A DNA stretch of 64,000 bases from Saprospiraceae bacterium (GTDB lineage Bacteria > Bacteroidota > Bacteroidia > Chitinophagales > Saprospiraceae). The position numbers were made by a program, and so were the translations under genes. The stretch lies in the NCBI GenBank assembly GCA_022844565.1, contig JALHLK010000010.1, forward strand, positions 1 to 64,000, in the 5' to 3' direction. Of the stretch, positions 8,212 through 17,611 are shown one piece after another (the stretch's first letter is position 1; each line of letters starts with the position of its first letter). The notes under the pieces are model-generated. The model searched no databases. It worked only from the letters and a program-made list of their open reading frames with translations, and was not told where the DNA came from.

Positions 8212-8608
8212 TGACTTCTCTTAACCATCTAAACCTCCCTTAACCTTCCTAAACCTCTTTAACATCTAGCGAAAACAGGTTGAGAAGGTTAAGTTTTCAA
8301 GTTAAGGAAGGTTAAGTTACCCTACTTCTGATCATTCCTAGCCATTTTAACTTCCTTTAACCTTTTTAATATCGTGAGAAAACAGGTTGAGAAGGTTAAG
8401 TTTTCAAGTTAAGGAAGGTTAAGTTATCCTACTTCTGATCATTCTTAACCATCTTAACTTCCCTTAACCTTTTTAACATCTGGGGAAAACAGGTTGAGAA
8501 GGTTAAGTTTTTAAGTTAAGAAAGGTTAAGTTATCCTACTTCTGATCATTGTTAACTTCTCTTAACCATCTTAAACATCCTTAACCTCCCTTAACTTCCA
8601 TTAACCTA
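8212..8608. repeat. 107-bp tandem repeat, three copies plus partial flanks
   Basis: The landmark GAAAACAGGT occurs at 8271, 8378 and 8485, an exact 107-base period. Each unit contains GGTTGAGAAGGTTAAG, then AAGTTAAG(G)AAGGTTAAG, then CCTACTTCTGATCATT, then a pyrimidine-rich arm (TTAACTTCCCTTAACCTTTTTAAC-like) complementary to the purine-rich arm. Every copy could therefore fold into a long imperfect hairpin. A fourth, partial pyrimidine-rich arm ends near 8608. The units differ by only a few bases. No coding frame runs through them. Confidence 0.9.
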
Positions 8609-8634
8609 AGGCCAAACTGAATAAGCAAGCCCGT

Positions 8635-8678
8635 AAAAAACAAAAGGGCTGCATTCATAGAATACAACCCTTTTTACT
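8635..8678 (-). terminator. Terminator downstream of ompH
   Basis: AAAGGGCTGCATTC and GAATACAACCCTTT (about 8643-8673) pair, with two G-U pairs, around a short loop. On the minus strand the hairpin is followed by a T-rich tract, ending the uppS-bamA-ompH unit. T-rich sequence on the other side could make it work both ways. Confidence 0.75.
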
Positions 8679-8699
8679 TTTAACTTTTTACCTTTAATA

Positions 8700-9221
8700 T
8701 TACTTACCAGCAGGAGCAGTCGCAGGTACTAACTTTGCTTTTATCTGAGTCATTAGATCTTCTGCTTCCACAGCATATAATAACATTCCTGCACTTGTAT
8801 CGAAAATAAAAGTGTATCCGTTATCTTTTCCGTAATCTTTGATCGTTTTAGTCACTTTATCAAGGATTGGCTTGTATAATTCCTCTCTTTTTAGAGTTAG
8901 TTTTTGTTGGACTTCTTGCTCATAACCTTGAAGCGTTTTTTGCTTAGCGGTTAATTCTTCTTCTTTTTTTTGCATTTGTACCTTAGATATTAGGCCTTTA
9001 TTTGCTTCTTCCATATAAGCTTTATACCCTTCTTCAAATTCTTTAACCATAGATTGACCTTTAGCTAAATATTGTGTTTGCAAAGCTTCAAGCTCAATGT
9101 CTGCAGCTTTTATTTCAGGTAGGCTAGTCAATAATTCTTGAGAATTGACATATCCAAATTTTTGTGCAAATGATGCAGTTGTCAATAAACCTGCAACCAA
9201 TAGTGTGAATAATTTTTTCAT
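8700..9221 (-). CDS. OmpH/Skp-family periplasmic chaperone
   Basis: The 173-residue protein has a signal peptide ending TASFAQ (about 15-20), then KFGYVNSQELLTSLPE, the classic OmpH/Skp start. A long charged coiled coil follows (about 40-115) with KEFEEGYKAYMEEA and QMQKKEEELTAKQ. The C-terminal body has VTKTIKDYGKDNGYTFIFD, also family-typical. Skp trimers hold unfolded outer-membrane proteins on the way to BamA. It is encoded 115 bases downstream of bamA on the same strand and is the last gene before the terminator at 8635-8678. The tail is Ala/Pro-rich (VPATAPAGK). Confidence 0.92.
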   Translation of the reverse strand: MKKLFTLLVAGLLTTASFAQKFGYVNSQELLTSLPEIKAADIELEALQTQYLAKGQSMVKEFEEGYKAYMEEANKGLISKVQMQKKEEELTAKQKTLQGYEQEVQQKLTLKREELYKPILDKVTKTIKDYGKDNGYTFIFDTSAGMLLYAVEAEDLMTQIKAKLVPATAPAGK

Positions 9222-9336
9222 TGTTAGTTGATATTAAATTTAATTTTGTTTAATTGTATATGATAATTAATCTTGAGACGTCAAATAAAATGCAATGATA
9301 CAAATTTTGATATATCTTAACCAATTATTAACTTCA

Positions 9337-11955
9337 TTATTCTGGTTCAAATCCAATTACGATGTTGAATTGGCCAAGATCCTTTAATTTATAATTTACG
9401 GGCAGATTTTTGTCAAAGCCCAGACCGTAATCAAATCCTAAAAGACCAAACATTGGTAAGAATACTCTTAGACCTACGCCCGCAGATCTTTGCATTTGGA
9501 ATGGATTAAAGTCTTTAAAGCGCGACCATGCATTACCACCTTGGGCAAATGTAGTAAAGTATATTGTCGAAGTAGGACTTAAAGACACAGGATATCTTAA
9601 CTCCAACGTGAACTTGTCATATATCGTTGCTCCACCCCTGTTGTTGATCGGAAAGTCAGCATTTTCATTATATCCTCTCATAGAGATGATTTCACGACCT
9701 TGTAAGGCAAAGTTTTGATTATTTAAACCACTTCCTCCTAATTGAAATCTTTCAAATGGAGAAACAGGGAGCTCACTGTTATAATACCCTAAGAATCCCA
9801 TTTTTGCCTGAGCCTTCATTACCAATTTTCCAATAAGGTTAAAGTAAAAGTCGGCATTAAATTTCCATTTATGGTACTCTAAAAATTTATAATTATTGGC
9901 AAGTCTGATACTATTAAATTCGCTTTCATAATCAGCTTGAGATGGTGGGTCAGCAGGTCCAAATTCTTCATCAATTCTAACTCGGATATCTTGTTTTTCT
10001 TGGTCACTTAAGACGTAGTCACTCTTTTTTCTGAGTAATGAGTAGGGTGGGGTAAACTGCATAGATAAGCTAATTGTACTACCAGACCTAGGGTACAATG
10101 GATCATTGACAGAGCTTCTAGTAAATGTTTGATTGATAGAGATGTTATTAAATTTACCATTTCTAATTGGGGTTAGTACTCCATTTTCTAACACACTAAA
10201 TCCAGCTTGGGTCACATTGTAATTTGATAAACCAATTTGTTCATAAATTAAGGTAGTGCTTGATGAGAAATAATCATCTGGCCACTTTAATTGCCTTCCA
10301 AGACCTCCAAAGACTCTTAATATATCAAACCTACCTTGATTATTTATTGTAAAATCTTGAATTGTATTAAAGGCACCTACTGTGAGTGATTGGGGCTTTT
10401 TACCCCCTAACCATGGTTCTGTAAATGAAATATTGGTAGATCTAAAAAATCGACTATTACTTTGTACCCGCACAGATAATTTTTGACCATCACCTTGAGG
10501 AAGTGGTGACCACGTACTTCTATCTTTTACATTTTTTAATGAGAAATTATTAAAAGTTACTCCAAGTGTACCTATCAAGCCACTAAAACCACCATAGCCT
10601 GCGGAGAGTTCTAATTGATCCGATGACTTTTCCTCTAATGTATACACTACGTCTACCGTTCCTGACGCTTCATTCACAGGGGTTGCAATGTCCATGTTTT
10701 CTTGATTGAAGTAACCAAGATTGATTATTTCCCTTTGGGATCTGATTATTTTTGATCGTGAAAATTTTTCTCCAGGTAGGGTACGGACAGTTCTTCTGAC
10801 CACATGATCGTGTGTCCTATCATTACCTTTGATTTCTACATCTCCTATTGTAAACTGAGGACCTTCATAGATACTCATTTCGATTACGATGGAATCATTA
10901 ATTATAGCGGCCTCAATTGGATCAATGTTGAAAGATAAATATCCATCATCAAGATATAATGACGACACATCTCTACCATCTTGACTAAATCTTAATCGTT
11001 GCTCAAGTAATTTGGGATTATAAATGTCACCAGGTAAAATACCAAGAATTCTATTTAATTGATCTTCGTTATAGACTGTATTCCCTTTCCACTTGATATC
11101 TTGATATTTGAAGATGTTACCTTCTTCCATTACAAATTTGATCATGATATTCCCTTCTTCATTTCTCCATACACTATCCTTAATGATTCGAGCATTTTTG
11201 TACCCTTTTTCATTGTAGAAAGTGATCAAATTTTCTTTATCTTCTAAGTAATCTTTTTCTACATACTTACTTTTCTTAAATAGTGTACCTTTCCTTTTAG
11301 TACTTTTTAATTTTTTTCTCAGCTTTTTATCAGATAAAGCAAAGTTATTTTCAATAATAATGTCTTGTATTTTAATTTTTTCTTTTGTATCAATTACAAA
11401 TTCAAGAATAATATTGTTATCACGAGTTGTGTCTTTGGTTTCGGTTATATTAACTTCGGCATCTAATCTTCCTTTGCTGATAAAATGCTCTTCAAGTTTC
11501 ATTATAGCCAATTCCTTTTGGTCATCAGTTACTATACTTTGTTTGGTCATCACCCCTTTAACTATCTCACTTAGATCTTCATGAGAAGAATTTTTGACTC
11601 CTGTAAAAAAGTACCTTGACAGCGTTGGCTTGTCAACAAGAATTAATGTCAGATAAGCTTTATCGACGACTATACTATCAACATATATTTGTACATCATC
11701 AAACAATCTAAGTCTTAATAAAGCTTTCATTGCTTTTCCTATACCATTTCCAGGTATTTCTATTTCTTCACCTTCTTGGAGGCCTGTCATTGATTTAATA
11801 GCATTTTTATCTCGATTAGCCCCTCCAACTATGTTTATTCCCCCAAGTATATATTTTTCCCGTTTGTCATAATCAAAGATTTTTTCTTGACCATTCAATT
11901 GCAGACCAGTTGCACAAAAAAAGATACATCCTAAAATTGTTAAACTATATTTCAT
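9337..11955 (-). CDS. bamA: BamA/Omp85 outer-membrane protein assembly factor
   Basis: I start this at the ATG at 11955. The frame stays open further upstream into uppS, but 11955 gives a proper signal peptide (MKYSLTILGCIFFCATG, cleaved after NGQ), for a protein of 872 residues. The periplasmic half carries POTRA domains, seen as repeated YxxxGY(L/K) motifs such as ISKGRLDAEVNI, YNEKGYKNARII, YLDDGYLSFNI and EIKGNDRTHDHVVRR. The second half is a 16-strand barrel with the loop 6 motif as MRGY near residue 720. BamA folds and inserts barrels in the outer membrane, including the T9SS and porin barrels of this window. The gene lies between uppS and ompH, a common arrangement. Confidence 0.93.
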   Translation of the reverse strand: MKYSLTILGCIFFCATGLQLNGQEKIFDYDKREKYILGGINIVGGANRDKNAIKSMTGLQEGEEIEIPGNGIGKAMKALLRLRLFDDVQIYVDSIVVDKAYLTLILVDKPTLSRYFFTGVKNSSHEDLSEIVKGVMTKQSIVTDDQKELAIMKLEEHFISKGRLDAEVNITETKDTTRDNNIILEFVIDTKEKIKIQDIIIENNFALSDKKLRKKLKSTKRKGTLFKKSKYVEKDYLEDKENLITFYNEKGYKNARIIKDSVWRNEEGNIMIKFVMEEGNIFKYQDIKWKGNTVYNEDQLNRILGILPGDIYNPKLLEQRLRFSQDGRDVSSLYLDDGYLSFNIDPIEAAIINDSIVIEMSIYEGPQFTIGDVEIKGNDRTHDHVVRRTVRTLPGEKFSRSKIIRSQREIINLGYFNQENMDIATPVNEASGTVDVVYTLEEKSSDQLELSAGYGGFSGLIGTLGVTFNNFSLKNVKDRSTWSPLPQGDGQKLSVRVQSNSRFFRSTNISFTEPWLGGKKPQSLTVGAFNTIQDFTINNQGRFDILRVFGGLGRQLKWPDDYFSSSTTLIYEQIGLSNYNVTQAGFSVLENGVLTPIRNGKFNNISINQTFTRSSVNDPLYPRSGSTISLSMQFTPPYSLLRKKSDYVLSDQEKQDIRVRIDEEFGPADPPSQADYESEFNSIRLANNYKFLEYHKWKFNADFYFNLIGKLVMKAQAKMGFLGYYNSELPVSPFERFQLGGSGLNNQNFALQGREIISMRGYNENADFPINNRGGATIYDKFTLELRYPVSLSPTSTIYFTTFAQGGNAWSRFKDFNPFQMQRSAGVGLRVFLPMFGLLGFDYGLGFDKNLPVNYKLKDLGQFNIVIGFEPE

Positions 11956-12034
11956 TACATTGTTTGTTTTCACGGAGGTTAATACGTTTAATATAGTTTT
12001 TGTATATTCTGTCATTATAATATTTAACTTTAAA

Positions 12035-12790
12035 TTAAGTGTTTGCGGGGGTGACTTGCTCAGATATTTTACCAAATCTTCTTTCTCTACCTTGAAAGTC
12101 GATCAAAGCCTCATATAAATTTGCCTTACGGAAGTCAGGCCAAAAAACGGGTGTAAAGTATAGTTCAGCATATGCTATTTGCCACAAAAGATAATTAGAT
12201 ATCCTATATTCCCCACTGGTTCGGATAAGAAGTTCAGGATCTGGTATATTGTGTGTATTGAGATGACTGGCAAAAACCTCCTGAGTGATATCTTCCGGCT
12301 GAAGGATATTATTCTTGACTTTTTCTGCAATCGTTTTAGTAGCTTGCGTTATTTCCCATCTAGCACTATAATTAAGGGCTAGGTGTAAGATCATTCTAGT
12401 ATTATTAGATGTGTCGTTGATCGCTTTTTCGAGTGCGTTTTTACTTTTTTCAGGTAAATGGCTGATATCTCCTATTGTATTTAATTTTATGTTATTATCA
12501 TTGAGAGTCTTTACCTCAGCCTTTATAGTTTCGACTAAAAGACTCATCAAAGCATTGACTTCCATTGCTGGTCTATTCCAATTTTCAGTAGAAAAGGCAT
12601 ACAAGGTGAGATGTTCGATTCCTATTTCGGCAGCTGCTTCACAAATCTCTCTAACGGCATTTACACCATTTTTATGGCCGAATACCCTTGGCATCCCTTT
12701 AGATTTGGCCCATCTTCCATTGCCGTCCATAATCACTGCTACATGTTTAGGAAGTAAAGATTTGTCGATATTTAGTTTAAGTTCATCCAT
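12035..12790 (-). CDS. uppS: Isoprenyl transferase (undecaprenyl diphosphate synthase)
   Basis: This 251-residue cis-prenyltransferase condenses isopentenyl diphosphate units onto farnesyl diphosphate, giving the C55 carrier for peptidoglycan and glycan synthesis. The active-site motif VAVIMDGNGRWAK (17-29, Asp22 catalytic) opens the protein, and the C-terminal signature RTSGEYRISNYLLWQ with YAELYFTPVFWPDF closes it. YAFSTENWNRP is also typical. It is the first gene of the minus-strand unit uppS-bamA-ompH. Its stop lies 79 bases before the chosen bamA start, and all three products serve the cell envelope. Confidence 0.95.
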   Translation of the reverse strand: MDELKLNIDKSLLPKHVAVIMDGNGRWAKSKGMPRVFGHKNGVNAVREICEAAAEIGIEHLTLYAFSTENWNRPAMEVNALMSLLVETIKAEVKTLNDNNIKLNTIGDISHLPEKSKNALEKAINDTSNNTRMILHLALNYSARWEITQATKTIAEKVKNNILQPEDITQEVFASHLNTHNIPDPELLIRTSGEYRISNYLLWQIAYAELYFTPVFWPDFRKANLYEALIDFQGRERRFGKISEQVTPANT

Positions 12791-12860
12791 TTTTCAGGCT
12801 TTTGCCTCAATTCAGGGCACAAAATTAATAATTTTAGTGTTATAAACGTCGTTGTTTACA

Positions 12861-12868
12861 TAAATTTG
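12861..12868 (+). promoter_or_regulatory. Putative -7 element of the lipoprotein gene at 12911
   Basis: TAAATTTG fits TAnnTTTG. Transcription would start near 12875, after an alternative upstream ATG at 12866, which supports the start at 12911. No clear -33 element is seen. Confidence 0.4.
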
Positions 12869-12910
12869 AATATTAACATATTATTTAACGATTTTAAAGA
12901 ATTTACCAAG

Positions 12911-13462
12911 ATGAATAGAATAGTTATTTTTATTTTATTTTTCGGTTTATTGTCATCTTGTCACCTCGGCAAGTGTCCTAATAAATCTGACTTTTTAAGT
13001 AGTTTTGACGCATTTACCACTAATATAGAAGAGGATAAAAATTTAAATTGGGAAAGTAAAGATAAAGAGTTTTATCAATACATGAATGACTGTTACGATC
13101 TGTATGACAAAGAGTTAACCAATTCTGAAAAAGCTAAACTATGGCTCGGTGCGGTAAAATACTATACTACAAAGCACGATGGTCGATTGGATTTAGCCTA
13201 TGATGAAGCTAAAGAAAAATTGAAGCCTGAAACGGTTAAGGATTTGGAAATTTTTTTAGAAACCTATCCTAGAGAAGCAATATCCAATTCCGTAAAAACA
13301 GGTGTAAAAATGTTAAATAAGTTTTTAGATTCTTTTGGCAAAAACGTCAAACCTGAATTAGATAAATTAGGTGACGAGTTGGAGAAGTCATCTAAAGAAC
13401 TTCAAAAGGAATTAGAAAAGACGGCAAAAGAAATTTCAGGGGAATTGGAAAAGAGTATATAA
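12911..13462 (+). CDS. Lipoprotein of unknown function with charged helical tail
   Basis: Started at ATG 12911, the protein has 183 residues. It begins with a lipoprotein signal (MNRIVIFILFFGLLSSC, lipid cysteine at 17); an ATG at 12866 would put 15 polar residues in front of this signal. The mature protein is rich in Lys and Glu and almost entirely helical by pattern. The last 35 residues form a strongly amphipathic repeat (LGDELEKSSKELQKELEKTAKEISGELEKS), likely a coiled coil. It resembles small Bacteroidota lipoproteins of the DUF6565 kind, but that match is from memory. The gene converges with the porin gene, with 12 bases between the stops. Confidence 0.7.
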   Translation: MNRIVIFILFFGLLSSCHLGKCPNKSDFLSSFDAFTTNIEEDKNLNWESKDKEFYQYMNDCYDLYDKELTNSEKAKLWLGAVKYYTTKHDGRLDLAYDEAKEKLKPETVKDLEIFLETYPREAISNSVKTGVKMLNKFLDSFGKNVKPELDKLGDELEKSSKELQKELEKTAKEISGELEKSI

Positions 13463-13474
13463 ATTTTATAATGC

Positions 13475-15415
13475 TTAATCCAGTATCAACCATTTTATCC
13501 CAAATCTGATTCTACTGTCTAATTGTGGATAGGTACCCACCTGAAAATTGACCTGTCCATTAAGGGCATGCTCAAGATTTTCATATTTTACAAAAATTTG
13601 GAATTTGGAAATTTTTCCTTGTAAAAAAAAGTTGGTTTGATTAAACATGGGTATATCGATATCTTGGTTGACAAATTGACCTGTATGTGGTACATAATTC
13701 ATGCCTTTAAAATTTGGGATAATCATATGCTCTGCTCCTAATTTTAAGTCTAGTATTTTTTTAAAAATTTGACCTCTCCAATAAATATTATGGTATGTGT
13801 ACCACGAAGGCAACCTTATTAACTCAGAGTTATATCCTTGTAAAACTCCAAAATTTTCAGAATGGAAACCTTTCCAGTGAAAATCTTGTGATACTTTTGC
13901 CACTGCTTGTATTAGCCCACCTTCAATAATCAAAGGTATAGATATAGAATCCCAGACTACTGCATTATTCATTACATTTTGTGAAATCGATACAGAAGTA
14001 TTTGTATAGGGAATACTCAGGGCTCCAAATATTTGAAGTCCTGCTTGATTAAGCCTTTCATTGTTATATATTTGTGTGCCATTGATAGCGAAATTACTAT
14101 AAATATATGGCGACTCAAGATTGTAAAGTTTAGCACCAAAATTTACTTTAGCCCACCTGCCTATCGCAAAGTCAGAACTTCCATTGATATCAAATTTACC
14201 AATATTACTTCCCAAACCTAGTCTTGCATTTACTTTTATTTGAAAATTCTTAAACAAAGTTAATTGTCCAATTCCAAATGCGGTGATGTCGTTTCTAGTA
14301 TTATTTTCTGTATCATTTTTTATGGAAATAAATTCATGAAATACTCCAATCTGTCCTGAAAACTTATTTTTATAACTTCCGAATGCCGCAAAAGTATTTT
14401 TCACTTTATTGACTCCAAGAAACATTCTTAAACCTCTGTCGTCAAAAGCAAAACGCTCGTTGTAAAAATTGTTCCTGCCTTCTGATGATTTATCAAAAAA
14501 TTTATACTGTGCATCGTCATAGGCTAAACTGTGGAGTAAATAGAAATCATTTTGATTCTCAATAGTATCTCCAAGCCTGTAGTAGTTCATTAAATTAAAA
14601 CTTTTTTCATCGTATCTGTTAGTGGCACCACTGAGGAAAACGGGTATTCTTGTCCTGAAGTTGTAATTTGGTAAATTAAGCAAGGAATCTGAAGTTACCC
14701 CACCATTTGTCAAGTCTTCATTTACATTCGAAGTCATACTTATGAAAGAAGTAAATCTACTTTCATTCCAGTTTTTGCGAATTGCAATGCCTAGATTAGT
14801 GGACTTAGTGGTGGAGTTTTCATAAAATCCTTCTTGATTGATTCGATGAAAATTTACACTTAAACTAAATCCATCGCTATAGTTTTGTGCATAATTGGCT
14901 CCAACTGTGAAGTTTTCTTGCGATCCCATAATTGGCGAAAAACTGAGGTCTGCCATAGGTCGATTCGAATTATAAAACTTTAGCGAATCGTGAATAATTT
15001 TATATTGATCATATTGTCTAAAACCGGTGTTAAATCCTGTACTATTGCCAATATCATAAATTGCAGGGATAGATGCAGATCCATTATTGCCAAGATTAAG
15101 CCGAAAGTTATAAGGATTATTAGCTTTGTCGTACCACATATTTTGAGTGGAAAAGGTAGAGTCAGTGTATGGATAAATATTTCTAAAGCTAGATGCATAA
15201 TAGTAGGAGACTATAAAACTATCTCGTTCATAATATTCTTCTAAAGAGTCTATCACATTTTCTGGGTTGCCAAATTCCGTACCAGCAACTGGCGTATTGG
15301 GATAAGGATTGGTAGGAATATTACGCGGTCTACCTTGACCAATGGCACTGAAATGGGCCAAATTAAGAAAAAGTAATAAGAAAAATGTCTTTTTATAATT
15401 TCTATCTAATCTCAA
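13475..15415 (-). CDS. Putative outer-membrane porin (Porin_10 family)
   Basis: This 646-residue protein has a signal peptide (FFLLLFLNLAHFSAIGQ, about 11-27), a Pro/Asn-rich linker and then a long series of alternating amphipathic strands rich in Tyr, Phe, Asn and Gly, the pattern of a large beta barrel. It ends in RIRFGIKWLILD, like a terminal barrel strand. The segments FNTGFRQYDQYKI, SPIMGSQENFTVGANYAQNY and YHNIYWRGQIFKK fit the putative porin family (Porin_10) common in Bacteroidota. It would form an outer-membrane pore of unknown selectivity. No SusD partner is nearby, so a SusC role is unlikely. Confidence 0.75.
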   Translation of the reverse strand: MRLDRNYKKTFFLLLFLNLAHFSAIGQGRPRNIPTNPYPNTPVAGTEFGNPENVIDSLEEYYERDSFIVSYYYASSFRNIYPYTDSTFSTQNMWYDKANNPYNFRLNLGNNGSASIPAIYDIGNSTGFNTGFRQYDQYKIIHDSLKFYNSNRPMADLSFSPIMGSQENFTVGANYAQNYSDGFSLSVNFHRINQEGFYENSTTKSTNLGIAIRKNWNESRFTSFISMTSNVNEDLTNGGVTSDSLLNLPNYNFRTRIPVFLSGATNRYDEKSFNLMNYYRLGDTIENQNDFYLLHSLAYDDAQYKFFDKSSEGRNNFYNERFAFDDRGLRMFLGVNKVKNTFAAFGSYKNKFSGQIGVFHEFISIKNDTENNTRNDITAFGIGQLTLFKNFQIKVNARLGLGSNIGKFDINGSSDFAIGRWAKVNFGAKLYNLESPYIYSNFAINGTQIYNNERLNQAGLQIFGALSIPYTNTSVSISQNVMNNAVVWDSISIPLIIEGGLIQAVAKVSQDFHWKGFHSENFGVLQGYNSELIRLPSWYTYHNIYWRGQIFKKILDLKLGAEHMIIPNFKGMNYVPHTGQFVNQDIDIPMFNQTNFFLQGKISKFQIFVKYENLEHALNGQVNFQVGTYPQLDSRIRFGIKWLILD

Positions 15416-15554
15416 TATCTGATATTATGGATTCCATCACAAAGGTAATGCAGAATACCTATGTTGAGCTATTAAAATTTAGTTAATGAATCATAAGGTT
15501 CTATGATTTCATTTTTTGGGGTTTTTAAAAGATTTTTGTCTTTACTTTTTAATT

Positions 15555-16457
15555 CTATTTCTTAACTTGTTCAAACTTATAATCCGTTTGATTGAAAATG
15601 GTTTTTTCTGTTGATACTTTTACCACTTCGTAGGTATTTGACTCTTTTTCTTTTTTATCAGAAGTTTTAGAATACATCATGATGCCTTTCATCGCATTAG
15701 GAACATCTGTGTAAGCTGCCGGTGTAAATTGTTGTAAAAATGGTCCATACACATTTAAATATCCAACAGGGAAGTTTGTAGCCATAAATACTTGATTATT
15801 GAGTTCTTCAGTTTCCATTACATATTCTTCACAACTGTAACCTGCAAATGACTTTGTTTGCCCCGTTTTTCTAATAGAAACTTTCGCTTCCTTTGCTTCT
15901 TTTTCAATTGTATTAGAAGCCATCGAACTAATAAATTTGGTCATACTAGGTAGTACTTGGCCTGTTTTTTTACCCTTTTCGTCTGTGTACATGACCATTA
16001 TTTCATTTGTTACGTCAAATACGACTGTACTTGTAGTGTTTTTATCAATCGTTTGGTAGCCAATCGCAGCACCATTATTCATGTAAAGCATTTTTAGATT
16101 ATTTGACTTCCCTTTATGATCAGAGGTGACAACATCACAAGTTAGATCAAAAGCATAGTTACTCGGCAACTTATTGACAGCTTCGTTAAATCCAGCTAAA
16201 AATTCGCCATAAGCTTTACCGGCCTTCCGATAGTCTGTACCTGTGGAATCTTCATAACTTTTCCTTATGGCTTCATCTACCGCTTCATCGACAGGTTTAA
16301 AAGCCTTTTTGTAAATTTCGTTTGCTATTGCATCAGCCAGTTTGTCTTCCAAACGGTTTTGCACTCGATTAGCTATTTTGTCTGAAAGTCGCCCAAATTG
16401 TGCGTTGCATACTAAAGTTAGGAAAGTAAGTGGTATGATAAAAAATATCTTTTTCAT
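15555..16457 (-). CDS. Secreted DUF4412-type protein
   Basis: The 300-residue protein has a signal peptide (IFFIIPLTFLTLVCNAQ). The N-terminal helical part (about 20-90) is rich in charged residues. The following domain (about 95-290) has NAFDL-like strands, LKMLYMNNGAAIGY, TEIMVMY-type strands, KTGQTKSFAGYSCEEYVME and NLPVGYLNVYG-like segments. The pattern of a protein recognising its own oxidised or chelated ligand is typical of DUF4412 proteins, whose function is unknown. The conserved GYSCEEY motif is the strongest clue. It probably acts in the periplasm or on the cell surface. It is transcribed alone or with the SPFH gene 36 bases upstream. Confidence 0.75.
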   Translation of the reverse strand: MKKIFFIIPLTFLTLVCNAQFGRLSDKIANRVQNRLEDKLADAIANEIYKKAFKPVDEAVDEAIRKSYEDSTGTDYRKAGKAYGEFLAGFNEAVNKLPSNYAFDLTCDVVTSDHKGKSNNLKMLYMNNGAAIGYQTIDKNTTSTVVFDVTNEIMVMYTDEKGKKTGQVLPSMTKFISSMASNTIEKEAKEAKVSIRKTGQTKSFAGYSCEEYVMETEELNNQVFMATNFPVGYLNVYGPFLQQFTPAAYTDVPNAMKGIMMYSKTSDKKEKESNTYEVVKVSTEKTIFNQTDYKFEQVKK

Positions 16458-16493
16458 TATTTCAAAAGTTGTTTGATTGAAATTTTACTTAAC

Positions 16494-17408
16494 TTAAATG
16501 ACTTGTTTTGATGGCTGTTTTCCTTCTTTTATTTGGGAAGCTACTTGAAAGGATGTAACCATATTGGATAACATATCAGCTGCGATATTTGGTGAGTTGG
16601 GAAGCAGGATTAAGTTGCTGTTAGTGTGAGCACCCAATGATTGAAGGGTGTCATAATGTTGAGTCACGACAATGAGCGACGATGCTTCTTGTGAGTTAAT
16701 ACCAACACGATTTAATACTTCTACACTTTCTTCAAGACCGCGAGCTATTTCTCTTCTTTGGTCAGCGATACCTTGGCCTTGTAGACGCTTAGACTCAGCT
16801 TCTGCCCTAGCTTTAGCTACAATTCTAATTCTCTCTGCTTCACCTTCAAATTCCGCAGCGGTTTTTTCCCTTTCTGCGGCATTAATTCTATTCATCGCAT
16901 TTTTCACAGCAATATCGGGGTCAATATCCGTAACAAGTGCTTTTACTATTCCGTAACCATATTCGTTCATGGCCTCTTCTAATTCTCTTCTGATCGCTAT
17001 GGCGATATCATCTTTTCTTATGAAAACATAATCTAACTTTAGTTTAGGTACCTCTGCTCTCACAGTATCAAATACATAAGATGTGATTTGCTCATCTGCA
17101 TCTTGGAGCTTATAAAAAGCTTCGTATATTTTTTCAGATAATACTTTGTATTGGACCGATACTTTAAGTTTTACAAATACATCATCCTCTGTTTTTGTTT
17201 CTACGATTACATCTAACTGCTGGATCTTGAGATTTACCCTTCCAGCTACTCTATCAATTACTGGATATTTAAAATGTAAACCTGGAGCTTTTACTCCTTG
17301 AAACTTGCCCAATCGTTCTAAAATAACCGCAGTTTGTTGTTTTACCGTAAATAACCCGTTAACTAAAAGTAAAAACAAGAGGATAACAATAATAATAAAT
17401 GGACTCAT
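16494..17408 (-). CDS. SPFH/band 7 protein (stomatin/paraslipin-like)
   Basis: Started at ATG 17408, the protein has 304 residues. A membrane anchor comes first (MSPFIIIVILLFLLLVNGLF). The SPFH/band 7 domain follows (QTAVILERLGKFQGVKAPG, PVIDRVAGRVNLKIQQLDV, YVFDTVRAEVPKLKLDYVF). A coiled coil then contains NAAEREKTAAEFEGEAERI, and the C-terminal tail is hydrophobic. An upstream in-frame ATG at 17471 would add a poor N-extension. Such proteins form large membrane microdomain scaffolds. The family often pairs with an NfeD protein, which is absent here. The gene is followed after 36 bases by the DUF4412 gene. Confidence 0.92.
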   Translation of the reverse strand: MSPFIIIVILLFLLLVNGLFTVKQQTAVILERLGKFQGVKAPGLHFKYPVIDRVAGRVNLKIQQLDVIVETKTEDDVFVKLKVSVQYKVLSEKIYEAFYKLQDADEQITSYVFDTVRAEVPKLKLDYVFIRKDDIAIAIRRELEEAMNEYGYGIVKALVTDIDPDIAVKNAMNRINAAEREKTAAEFEGEAERIRIVAKARAEAESKRLQGQGIADQRREIARGLEESVEVLNRVGINSQEASSLIVVTQHYDTLQSLGAHTNSNLILLPNSPNIAADMLSNMVTSFQVASQIKEGKQPSKQVI

Positions 17409-17538
17409 AATTATTTTTTTAATCTTTAAATAAATAGCTTTCCAAAGATATAAAATAAAATTAGGACTCAAAGTTATTTAACAAATTTTGGTAAAAATAG
17501 ATTCTTATCCCATTGGGATTTACATTTTTGATTTTGTT

Positions 17539-17582
17539 AAAAAAAAAGCATAAACCAATTTACATGATTTATGCTTTTTTTA
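17539..17582 (-). terminator. Intrinsic terminator downstream of the TPR gene
   Basis: AAAAAAAGCATAAA (17541-17554) pairs with TTTATGCTTTTTTT (17568-17581). A-rich and T-rich flanks let it act on either strand. It separates the TPR gene from the SPFH gene. Confidence 0.85.
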
Positions 17583-17611
17583 TTTTTAAAGTAACTCTGT
17601 TTAAGACAGTT

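Noticed and set aside
8212-8608. Repeat array as a possible CRISPR
   Set aside because: The period is 107 bases with no short repeat plus unique spacer pattern, and there are no cas genes.
12411-12845. 144-codon frame on the plus strand opposite uppS
   Set aside because: It is an antisense shadow of a well-conserved gene. The uppS product has full family motifs.
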